6,655 nt of DNA from an uncultured bacterium (GTDB taxonomy: Bacteria; DRYD01), in contig CALFWH010000098.1 of NCBI GenBank assembly GCA_937927985.1, positions 1 through 6,655 on the forward strand, given 5' to 3'. Of the stretch, positions 1 to 5,705 are shown one piece after another; position 1 is the first letter of the stretch, and each line of letters starts with the position of its first letter. The position numbers and the translations under genes were made by a program. The notes beneath the pieces are model-generated. The model saw only the letters and a program-made list of their open reading frames with translations. It had not been told where the DNA came from and searched no databases.

Positions 1-21
1 TCTATAATTGACAATGTCCAT
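1..21 (-). CDS. Start of an unidentified gene, cut by the window edge
   Basis: On the minus strand an ATG at 21-19 opens a frame that stays open to the edge and reads MDIVNYR. A purine-rich GAGGGGG lies 7 nt upstream (35-29), one of the two best ribosome binding sites in the window, and the pheS stop is 24 nt upstream of the ATG. It is therefore probably the next gene of the pheS transcript. In many bacteria pheT, the beta subunit, follows pheS, but these seven residues do not recall the usual PheT amino terminus (MK.S..WL), so I do not assign it. The existence of a gene is moderately supported; its identity is not. Confidence 0.4.
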
Positions 22-28
22 ATACTTT

Positions 29-35
29 CCCCCTC
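29..35 (-). promoter_or_regulatory. Strong Shine-Dalgarno site downstream of pheS
   Basis: The minus strand reads GAGGGGG here, 7 nt before the ATG at 21-19. It fits the anti-Shine-Dalgarno end of 16S rRNA, and it is the main evidence that translation restarts just after pheS. Most other genes in the window lack such a site. Confidence 0.5.
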
Positions 36-45
36 AGTTAGATAA

Positions 46-1140
46 TTAATTTATTTCAGAAAACAATTTATTAAATTCTATATAATTTTCAAAAAACATT
101 CGTATATCTGGTATTTTATATTTAAGCATTGCTATTCTTTCTATTCCCAATCCAAAGGCAAAACCACTGTATTTATCAGGATCAATATCAAGATTTTTAA
201 GTACTATAGGGTTAATCATTCCACATCCAAGTATCTCTATCCATCCTGTTCCCTTACAAACACTACAATTTTCATCATTTTGTTGACAATAAAAACAACT
301 TATAGACATTTCTGCACTTGGTTCGGTAAAAGGAAAATAACTAGGTATAAAATTCACTTTAGTTTCTGGTCCAAAATATTTATTGACAAATCTGTATAAA
401 GTTCTTATTAGGTCTAAGAAATTTATATCTTCATCTATTGCAAATCCTTCTAATTGATGAAATTGGAAAGAATGAGTAGCATCTAAATTATCTCTTCGAT
501 AACATTTTCCTATGGATATAACCTTAATTGGAGGCTTATATTTTTCCAGAATCCTTATCTGCATATTAGAAGTATGAGTTCTAAGTATTCCATCTTTAAA
601 ATAGAATGTATCCCACATATCTCTTGCGGGATGATCTTGGGGAATGTTTAGAGCTTCAAAATTGTGGTATTCATCTTCTATTTCCACTCCATCCATAACA
701 AAAAATCCTAATTCACTAAATACATTTATTAATTCTTCCTGCACAATTGATATTATATGAAATGATCCCTTTTGGGATGGTAAATAAGTTATCGATAAAT
801 CTATATCAAATTGGTACTTTATTTTTCTCTCTATCTTCTCTATTTGTTTATTTATGGTCTTTATATCGTTTTCTATTTCATTTTTGAATTGATTTATTTC
901 TTTTCCTAATTCCCTTTTTTGATCTGGTGATAGATTAGATAATTCATTTATTAGTTGGGGAATAATACCTTTTTTTGAAAGAAATTCTGATTTTATTTTT
1001 TCTATTTTTCTTTTTAATTCTTTTATTAATTCTGTGGTACTAAAATCTAGCTTTTGGGATTCAATTGTTTGCAATAGATTTCTAATTTCAGATATATTGA
1101 AATGGTATTTATCCTTTAGATCTTGGCTTATTATACTCAT
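46..1140 (-). CDS. pheS: Phenylalanine--tRNA ligase alpha subunit
   Basis: This is the catalytic subunit of the cytoplasmic alpha2beta2 enzyme that charges tRNA-Phe. The protein has 364 residues, slightly longer than the usual 330-350. Residues 1-110 are a charged helical, coiled-coil-like arm of the kind that contacts tRNA, containing the family stretch LSKKG...LSPDQKRELGKEIN. The class II synthetase core follows: a motif 1 region with GSFHII (125-130) and EIEDEYHNFEALNIPQDHPARDMWDTFY (153-180), RTHTSN (187-192), motif 2 around YRRDNLDATHSFQFHQLEGF (214-233), FPFTEPSAE (269-277, phenylalanine pocket) and motif 3 GFAFGLGIERIAML (326-339). Four cysteines, C282/C285/C292/C295, form a possible zinc knuckle, as in many Gram-positive-type PheS. 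Two conserved His-Pro sites differ (GSFHII; GMINP where GMVHP is usual). No Shine-Dalgarno precedes the ATG. The upstream stop is 13 nt away, so it probably shares a transcript with the upstream secreted-protein gene. Confidence 0.97.
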   Translation of the reverse strand: MSIISQDLKDKYHFNISEIRNLLQTIESQKLDFSTTELIKELKRKIEKIKSEFLSKKGIIPQLINELSNLSPDQKRELGKEINQFKNEIENDIKTINKQIEKIERKIKYQFDIDLSITYLPSQKGSFHIISIVQEELINVFSELGFFVMDGVEIEDEYHNFEALNIPQDHPARDMWDTFYFKDGILRTHTSNMQIRILEKYKPPIKVISIGKCYRRDNLDATHSFQFHQLEGFAIDEDINFLDLIRTLYRFVNKYFGPETKVNFIPSYFPFTEPSAEMSISCFYCQQNDENCSVCKGTGWIEILGCGMINPIVLKNLDIDPDKYSGFAFGLGIERIAMLKYKIPDIRMFFENYIEFNKLFSEIN

Positions 1141-1153
1141 TATACAAAAAAAT

Positions 1154-2230
1154 TTATCTAAATTCCAAAATTTCCTGCTTAATAGGTCCTATTTCTTCCA
1201 CTGAGATTCTTACTTTACTTGAAGTAATAGCAGTATTGGATTGAATATCATATTTAGGAAAATATACAAAACCAGTAATAGTACCTCCTGGAGGTACAGC
1301 AGTATCCAATGGAGCATCATATTTTATCATTCTATATCTCTTGTTATCACTTAAAAGATAAAGTTTATATGAAAAAGGAGATAAAGATATAGGTTGACTA
1401 TAAGCATTAAATATGGTAATCTCAAATATGTGAAAATCATTTATATTTGTCGAAGTAACTAAATTATTATAGTAATTTTGCAAATAATTTTTATCATATA
1501 TAGCTTCTTTATAACCGTGTAAAATGGTTCTAGCTTTAGCTAAATTTTCATTTAGGTATACAATTTGAATAAAAGAGTCTGGTGCGTTGGAAGTATTAAT
1601 TTGTGGTCCTTTTATATTTTGGTAAGTATTCCATAAGTTACTAAGTAAGTTAAATAAGAAAAAAGTAGAAGCTGTGGAAGCTACACCCGACATACTAGAA
1701 ATACTTGATAATAATCTGTAATTTTCATATTGACTATAAAGCATAAATATTTGAGTTGGATCCACTACAACTTTAGTAGGTTTATTAGAATTAGGTCCAA
1801 ATTTTATAACCTTGGTATTAGAAGCTAATACTTGACTATAATACTTTAAACCATCATTTAATTTGTCATAAGGTAAATCTGTGTAATTACTATTGATTAC
1901 GTTTTGAGATGAGTTTTGTAATTGGATTTCAGCTTTAGGAGAATAACTTAAAGTATACAAACTATCACCAATATTTACTTGTCCTTCAACAATTGAAAGT
2001 AAAACATTTTTATTTTCATCTATGTATTCTATTTTTACTTTTCCAACTTTTTGGTTACCTCTATATACGTCAAGTATTTCCCCACTTTTTAGAATACTAT
2101 AAACTTTTCCATAAAAATTATTATCAACTTGCTTATAAATTACTCCTGCTAAATTATAATCTTTAGCTAAAACAAAATTATTAAAAATAGCAATCAATAT
2201 GAATATTATTAGTATTAACCTAATCATCAT
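1154..2230 (-). CDS. Secreted or periplasmic protein with two beta-type domains, unknown function
   Basis: I do not recognise this 358-residue protein as a named family. I chose the ATG at 2230-2228 because AGGAGG lies 9 nt upstream; the longer GTG start at 2239-2237 abuts that site with no spacing. The amino terminus is a signal peptide: one arginine, a run of Ile/Leu/Phe, and a likely cleavage site after VLA (residue 22). There is no lipobox cysteine. Residues about 39-94 (GKVYSI...VYRGNQKVGKVKIEYID...VNIGDSLYTL) look like a small SH3/OB-type barrel such as the one at the FlgT carboxy terminus; this is inference from pattern. Residues about 174-200 are a hydrophobic, Ser-rich stretch (ASTFFLFNLLSNLW) that could be a membrane helix or buried helix. 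Residues about 266-356 read like a beta-sandwich of the DUF4352 or extracellular Ig-like kind, with FEITIFN, SPFSYKLYL and VPPGGTITGFVYF. It lies 13 nt before pheS and is probably cotranscribed with it. Confidence 0.85.
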   Translation of the reverse strand: MMIRLILIIFILIAIFNNFVLAKDYNLAGVIYKQVDNNFYGKVYSILKSGEILDVYRGNQKVGKVKIEYIDENKNVLLSIVEGQVNIGDSLYTLSYSPKAEIQLQNSSQNVINSNYTDLPYDKLNDGLKYYSQVLASNTKVIKFGPNSNKPTKVVVDPTQIFMLYSQYENYRLLSSISSMSGVASTASTFFLFNLLSNLWNTYQNIKGPQINTSNAPDSFIQIVYLNENLAKARTILHGYKEAIYDKNYLQNYYNNLVTSTNINDFHIFEITIFNAYSQPISLSPFSYKLYLLSDNKRYRMIKYDAPLDTAVPPGGTITGFVYFPKYDIQSNTAITSSKVRISVEEIGPIKQEILEFR

Positions 2231-2239
2231 GTTTCTCAC

Positions 2240-2245
2240 CCTCCT
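2240..2245 (-). promoter_or_regulatory. Consensus Shine-Dalgarno that decides the secreted-protein start
   Basis: The minus strand reads AGGAGG here. Spacing to the ATG at 2230-2228 is 9 nt, normal for initiation, and to the second ATG at 2227-2225 it is 12 nt. The upstream in-frame GTG at 2239-2237 directly touches the site and is unlikely to be used. Confidence 0.75.
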
Positions 2246-2257
2246 TATTTTATATTC

Positions 2258-2272
2258 AAAAAAAATTTTTTT
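2258..2272. other. A8T7 tract in the divergent region
   Basis: Eight A are followed directly by seven T, a nearly perfect self-complementary A-tract. Another A-run lies at 2280-2285, just before the candidate -35 box of nadE. Such tracts can bend DNA or act as an UP element for RNA polymerase. That role is inference, since AT-runs are common in this genome. Confidence 0.4.
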
Positions 2273-2285
2273 AATCCTTAAAAAA

Positions 2286-2313
2286 TTGTAAAAACTATGT
2301 TAAAAGCTATAAT
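2286..2313 (+). promoter_or_regulatory. Candidate sigma-70-type promoter for nadE
   Basis: TTGTAA (2286-2291) and a perfect TATAAT (2308-2313) are separated by 16 nt, in the divergent region. Transcription would begin near 2320 and leave about 48 nt before the nadE GTG. The A-rich DNA just upstream suits an UP element. In such AT-rich DNA chance matches are frequent, so confidence is moderate. Confidence 0.45.
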
Positions 2314-2342
2314 AAAATTGACTAATTAAAAAGGGTAATAAA

Positions 2343-2381
2343 TTGGTAAGAAAAATTTTTTATTATTGTGGAAGCTGTTAG
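2343..2381 (+). other. Possible 12-codon leader ORF overlapping the nadE start
   Basis: A TTG at 2343 lies 7 nt after AAGGG (2331-2335) and opens a frame reading MVRKIFYYCGSC, ending at TAG 2379-2381. It overlaps the first 14 nt of nadE in another frame. The AAGGG is too far (32 nt) to serve the nadE GTG directly, so termination of this leader could couple ribosomes to nadE. It could equally be chance. Confidence 0.2.
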
Positions 2382-4080
2382 AATTTCGCTTTGTCAAATA
2401 AATCCATTAGTAGGTAATTTAGAAGAGAATTACAAAAAAATTGAAAAATACATTCATTATTCAATAGAAAGGGGAGCAAAAATAATATGCTTTCCTGAAC
2501 TATCACTAATAGGTTACCCACCTGAAGACATAGTCTTCTACCCTTACCTTTTAGAGAAACAATTTTATTACCTTGAAAAACTAAAAAAATACAAAGATTA
2601 TTTAATTATAATTGGCTTTGTTAATTTTAAAGATAATCTCTATAATTCTGCTGCTGTTTTAAATGATAATAACTTATACGTATACAATAAAATAAATCTT
2701 CCTAACTATTCGGTATTTGATGAGGAAAGATATTTCAAAAAAGGTAATTACTGTTTGATTTTAGAATCAGTTGACAACATAAAAATAGGTTTATCAATAT
2801 GTGAAGATATATGGTATCCTACAGAACCATTATTATCTCTTGTTAGTAATTCAGTAGATTTAGTTATAAATATTTCTGCTTCCCCTTATACAATAAGAAA
2901 GCCTAAACTAAGAGAAGAATTACTTAAAATTAGGGCTTTAGATTACTCAGTTTTTATAGCGTTTTGTAATATGGTAGGAGGGCAAGATGAATTGGTCTTC
3001 GATGGCTCATCTTTAGTAATAGATTACACTGGAAAAACTATAGCTCAAGCACCTTCATTCGAAGAATATATCCTATTTTGTGATATACCAATAGAAAAAA
3101 TTAAACTTTCAAAAGTTAGTCCTAAAAAAATCTCAACACCATATATAGAAACTAAAATAGTTAAAATAAATACAAATCTGATAGGTAATTATGAAACTAA
3201 TACCAATAAAATTTATAGTTTTTTAGATTATGAAGAGGAAATTTTCAAAGCCTGCGTTTTAGGTACAAAAGATTACGTAACTAAAAACAATTTTGAAAAG
3301 GTAGCAATAGCTATCTCTGGAGGTATAGATTCCTCTTTAGTAGCTTGTATAGCAACTGAAGCAATAAATCCTAGCAACATCTTAGCAATATATATGCCTA
3401 GTATGTTTTCTTCTGAACATTCCCTACAAGACGCTAAAACCTTAGCTCAAAATTTAAAAATAAACTTTAAAATTATACCAATCGAAAAAATTTATAACTC
3501 CTTTATAGAAATACTACAAGATATATATAATGAATTAGGAAATACTGAATTTACAGTAGCAGAAGAAAACCTACAATCCAGAATAAGAGCAAATATAATC
3601 ATGACTCTATCGAATAAATTCGGTTATCTAGTTTTAACATGTGGAAATAAAAGTGAAGTAAGTACAGGCTACTCTACTTTATACGGAGATACAGCTGGAG
3701 GATTCAATCCTATAAAAGATCTCTATAAAATCCAAGTTTATCAAATAGCTAAATGGTATAATTCAAAAAGAAATGTTATCCCAGATAGAATATTTACAAA
3801 ACCTCCATCAGCAGAACTAAGACCTAACCAAATAGATCAAGATACACTTCCACCTTATGAAATCCTCGATAAAATTCTTAAAATGTATATAGAAGAAAAT
3901 TCATCACCCCAATATATATCTGAAGTTTTGAAATTAGATTTACAATATATAAAATCAGTAATAAAAATGGTAGAAAATGCAGAATATAAAAGAAAACAAT
4001 CACCACCAGGTATAAAGCTAAGCCCTAAATCATTTGGTAAAGATAGAAGATTCCCTATAACTAAAAAAATAAATTTTTAA
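2368..4080 (+). CDS. nadE: Glutamine-dependent NAD+ synthetase
   Basis: This enzyme makes NAD+ from nicotinic acid adenine dinucleotide and ATP in the cytoplasm, taking ammonia from glutamine. The 570 residues match the long two-domain form. Residues 1 to about 265 are a nitrilase-type glutaminase with the triad E44 (FPELSLIGYPPED), K108 (NKINLPNYSVFDEERYF) and C145 (GLSICEDIWYP). Residues about 290-570 are the synthetase: the ATP pyrophosphatase loop SGGIDSS (317-323), then GNKSEVSTGYSTLYGDTAGGFNPIKDLYK (426-454) and KPPSAELRPNQIDQDTLPPYEILD (478-501). The glutaminase makes the enzyme independent of free ammonia. The start is GTG: a TAA in frame at 2347-2349 leaves no ATG, GTG or TTG further upstream, and the protein begins as the family does (ISLCQINPLVGN). 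No Shine-Dalgarno is close. It heads a probable three-gene transcript. Confidence 0.97.
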   Translation: MEAVRISLCQINPLVGNLEENYKKIEKYIHYSIERGAKIICFPELSLIGYPPEDIVFYPYLLEKQFYYLEKLKKYKDYLIIIGFVNFKDNLYNSAAVLNDNNLYVYNKINLPNYSVFDEERYFKKGNYCLILESVDNIKIGLSICEDIWYPTEPLLSLVSNSVDLVINISASPYTIRKPKLREELLKIRALDYSVFIAFCNMVGGQDELVFDGSSLVIDYTGKTIAQAPSFEEYILFCDIPIEKIKLSKVSPKKISTPYIETKIVKINTNLIGNYETNTNKIYSFLDYEEEIFKACVLGTKDYVTKNNFEKVAIAISGGIDSSLVACIATEAINPSNILAIYMPSMFSSEHSLQDAKTLAQNLKINFKIIPIEKIYNSFIEILQDIYNELGNTEFTVAEENLQSRIRANIIMTLSNKFGYLVLTCGNKSEVSTGYSTLYGDTAGGFNPIKDLYKIQVYQIAKWYNSKRNVIPDRIFTKPPSAELRPNQIDQDTLPPYEILDKILKMYIEENSSPQYISEVLKLDLQYIKSVIKMVENAEYKRKQSPPGIKLSPKSFGKDRRFPITKKINF

Positions 4081-4090
4081 ATAAAAATTT
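4071..4090. repeat. Perfect 9-bp AT-only inverted repeat across the nadE stop
   Basis: The arms AAATTTTTA (4071-4079) and TAAAAATTT (4082-4090) are perfect reverse complements, separated by AA. They cover the nadE stop codon and end 2 nt before the next ATG. A hairpin here would be weak (A-T pairs only) and has no following T-run, so it is unlikely to be a strong terminator. It could influence translation of the next gene, or be chance in AT-rich DNA. Confidence 0.35.
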
Positions 4091-4092
4091 CC

Positions 4093-4851
4093 ATGGAAGT
4101 AAAAGTACTTTCTATATTCCATACCTCCGATATTCATGGTAAATTTACAAAAGATAAATTAATAAAAATCCGAGAAATACTAAATGAGTGCGATACACCT
4201 AAAATATTGGTAGATAGTGGAGATATTCTAAAAGGAGGAAACATATTTTTTTTCCCTATAGAAAAAACCTTCTACTACATAAACCAACTGAAATATACTG
4301 CAATCTGTATGGGTAATAGAGAATTTAATTACTTTAGAATAATCTTATATAGTAGATTAAAAAAATATCCTTTTTTAGCCTGTAACTTGATAGATAAACT
4401 AAACTCAAACAAGTATATAAATTCTTCACTACATCTAATAATAAATAACTTCAGAATAACTATAATTGGTTTAACTAAACCTCAATATCCAATTAACAGT
4501 CTTTGGGAAAAAATAACAGCTTTTAGATTTGAAGATAACTTACAATCAGTAAAAAATCAAATAGAAAAATATTATAAAATTACAGATCTCTTCATTATTC
4601 TTTCACATCTGGGAATACAAAGTGATATACAATTATCAGAAAATTTATATAAAGAATATCCAAACCTTATAAATAAAATACTAATTTTAGGTGGACATGA
4701 TCATAAAGAATTCTACTCAGATCAAAATATTCCCATAATACATACCGAACCTTATTTAAAAAATCTAACTCATCTTGAACTAGTATTTAGAACAAATCTA
4801 CAAAAAAAATTCTTACAAGACATAATCCTAAGAAAAATACCATTGCAGTAA
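4093..4851 (+). CDS. Metallophosphoesterase of the calcineurin-like / 5'-nucleotidase family
   Basis: The 252 residues carry the ordered two-metal motifs of calcineurin-like phosphoesterases: HTSDIHG (D13, H15), DSGD (D44), GN (N75), LSHLG (H172) and GGHDH (H202, H204). The pattern HTSDIHG / DSGDILKGG / GN.EF / SHLG / GGHDH is closest to the catalytic domain of UshA-type 5'-nucleotidases. There is no signal peptide and no carboxy-terminal nucleotide-binding domain, so this is a short cytoplasmic version. The usual GNHE is GNRE here: R76 (codon AGA, 4318-4320) replaces the histidine that stabilises the transition state in the family. Metal binding looks intact, so it may be active in altered form, or may bind without efficient hydrolysis. 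It follows nadE by 12 nt and is probably cotranscribed, so a nicotinamide nucleotide is a possible but unproved substrate. No Shine-Dalgarno is visible. Confidence 0.88.
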   Translation: MEVKVLSIFHTSDIHGKFTKDKLIKIREILNECDTPKILVDSGDILKGGNIFFFPIEKTFYYINQLKYTAICMGNREFNYFRIILYSRLKKYPFLACNLIDKLNSNKYINSSLHLIINNFRITIIGLTKPQYPINSLWEKITAFRFEDNLQSVKNQIEKYYKITDLFIILSHLGIQSDIQLSENLYKEYPNLINKILILGGHDHKEFYSDQNIPIIHTEPYLKNLTHLELVFRTNLQKKFLQDIILRKIPLQ

Positions 4852-4897
4852 TATAGCTAAAAGGTAAAAAAAATCAAATAAAGAAAAATAATATAAA

Positions 4898-5239
4898 ATG
4901 AAACCAAATACAAAAATAAAGATAATAGAGGCTTTAATATATTTTAATACTTTTGATTACGATGAATGTAAACAAACAATAGAAAAAAATTTAGAAGAAG
5001 AATATACTCCACACTTGGGAGCTATTCTTAAAATTTTAGAAACAATTGAAAATATAAAAAACCAGAAAGAATTCGAAAATCAGTTAAATGAACTATATCA
5101 ACTAATTGAGCAAATAGAAGAAGACAATTTTAATTATCAATTTAAGGATCTAGTAATATCAATATTGGAAGATATAAGATCACCTTATATCGGTTTTCCA
5201 AGAAAAAAGTTAATTCTTAACTGGCAGTTTTTATTTTAA
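4898..5239 (+). CDS. Small acidic helical protein, function unknown
   Basis: I do not recognise this 113-residue protein. It appears almost wholly alpha-helical and acidic, with long runs rich in Glu, Ile, Leu, Asn and Gln between residues 5 and 95 (KIKIIEALIYF, EFENQLNELYQLIEQIEED). This would fit a helical hairpin or a divergent TPR-like pair, but I see no clear repeat consensus. The last 17 residues are different: PRKK followed by a hydrophobic aromatic tail ending NWQFLF, perhaps an interaction tail. There is no signal peptide or membrane helix. It follows the phosphoesterase by 46 nt of A-rich DNA, on the same strand, and may be the last gene of the nadE transcript. No Shine-Dalgarno is close to the ATG. 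Its codon use matches its neighbours, so it is likely a real gene. Confidence 0.7.
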   Translation: MKPNTKIKIIEALIYFNTFDYDECKQTIEKNLEEEYTPHLGAILKILETIENIKNQKEFENQLNELYQLIEQIEEDNFNYQFKDLVISILEDIRSPYIGFPRKKLILNWQFLF

Positions 5240-5266
5240 GTAGGTAAAAATTAAGTAGCTAAAAAA
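5237..5266 (+). repeat. 15-bp imperfect tandem repeat after the helical-protein stop
   Basis: TAAGTAGGTAAAAAT (5237-5251) is followed at once by TAAGTAGCTAAAAAA (5252-5266), with 13 of 15 positions identical. The first copy begins with the stop codon. A similar TAA.TAGCTAAAA occurs right after the phosphoesterase stop (4849-4862). The repeat lies between two convergent genes. Its role is unknown. Confidence 0.5.
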
Positions 5267-5276
5267 ACAAATTTTT
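5246..5276. terminator. Weak candidate bidirectional terminator between convergent genes
   Basis: AAAAATT (5246-5252) can pair with AATTTTT (5270-5276), and there is a run of T on each strand (5272-5276 on plus; seven T opposite 5261-5267 on minus). The 38-nt space between two converging stop codons is where termination is expected. The stem is all A-T and would be unstable, so support is weak. Confidence 0.22.
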
Positions 5277-5277
5277 A

Positions 5278-5628
5278 TTACCATACACCATAAGTTTTAT
5301 AAAATATATACTCTATTTCTACTGAAGAAAGTTTTTTAGTAATTCTATTTTCAATATTTACAATCCAATCAAAATCATCAGTTAGATATATTTTAAAGTT
5401 AGAAGAAGAATAGGAAACATCAACATAACCTATGTAATTTTTATTAACAACTTTGTCTTTTTTCTGATAGAAATTTAGTCTAACATATTTACCATCTTTG
5501 TAAATGATTAAAGAAGGTAAATAAAAATTAACTTGAGCGTTTATTTTTTTGGCTTTATCGGCAAAATTAGAGTATAAATCAAATAATTTTATCTGTACAT
5601 AAGTTTGCTCAGTTAAGTAATCCATCAT
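5278..5628 (-). CDS. Small protein of unknown function, divergent from mutL
   Basis: I do not recognise this protein of 116 residues (121 if the in-frame TTG at 5643 is used). I prefer the ATG at 5628 because it fits the candidate -10 box at 5656-5651; a TAA immediately precedes the TTG. The first 30 residues look helical (LTEQTYVQIKLFDLYSNFADKAKKIN). The rest looks beta-rich with many Tyr, Phe and Lys, for example LPSLIIYKDGKYVRLNFY and YIGYVDVSYSSSNFKIYL, ending TYGVW. There is no signal peptide, metal site or catalytic motif that I can name. It converges on the upstream helical-protein gene and is divergent from mutL. Composition and codon use match the neighbours, and the mixed helix and strand pattern supports a real folded protein rather than a chance frame. 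Confidence 0.65.
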   Translation of the reverse strand: MMDYLTEQTYVQIKLFDLYSNFADKAKKINAQVNFYLPSLIIYKDGKYVRLNFYQKKDKVVNKNYIGYVDVSYSSSNFKIYLTDDFDWIVNIENRITKKLSSVEIEYIFYKTYGVW

Positions 5629-5650
5629 TTTTAGTTTTTGCAATTAATTA

Positions 5651-5656
5651 ATTATA
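5651..5656 (-). promoter_or_regulatory. Candidate -10 box for the small divergent gene
   Basis: The minus strand reads a perfect TATAAT at 5656-5651, with AAGAAGG just upstream (5663-5657). I see no good -35 box at 16-18 nt. Transcription would start near 5644, at the TTG at 5643 and about 16 nt before the ATG at 5628, giving a leaderless or very short leader. Chance matches are common in such DNA. Confidence 0.35.
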
Positions 5657-5662
5657 CCTTCT

Positions 5663-5695
5663 TAAAGGGAAAATTTATTTAAAAAAAAACCTTTA
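5663..5695. repeat. Inverted repeat in the mutL divergent region
   Basis: TAAAGG (5663-5668) is repeated in reverse complement as CCTTTA (5690-5695), 21 nt apart, between two divergent starts. These are among the few G/C-containing bases of the 77-nt region, and the right arm overlaps a TATATA stretch (5694-5699) close to the mutL ATG. It could be a shared operator; with 6-bp arms this is only suggestive. Confidence 0.25.
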
Positions 5696-5705
5696 TATAG
5701 AGAAA

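Noticed and set aside
1..21. Calling the partial gene pheT
   Set aside because: Position after pheS fits, but seven residues do not match the usual PheT start, so identity is left open.
2231..2239. GTG start at 2239 for the secreted protein (361 residues)
   Set aside because: The AGGAGG site would have no spacing from the GTG; the ATG at 2230 has 9 nt.
2240..2367. Riboswitch or T-box in the longest noncoding region
   Set aside because: I see no T-box, specifier loop or conserved riboswitch core. The region is mostly A and T runs, with only the promoter and leader candidates listed.
4852..4897. Separate promoter for the 113-residue protein gene
   Set aside because: TATAAA-like bases occur just before the ATG, but with no -35 box and too close to the start; the 46-nt gap fits readthrough from upstream.
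5690..5699. Archaeal-like TATA box (CCTTTATATA) before mutL
   Set aside because: It lies only 6-15 nt before the ATG, too close for an archaeal box about 25 nt upstream of the transcript start, and the genes are clearly bacterial.
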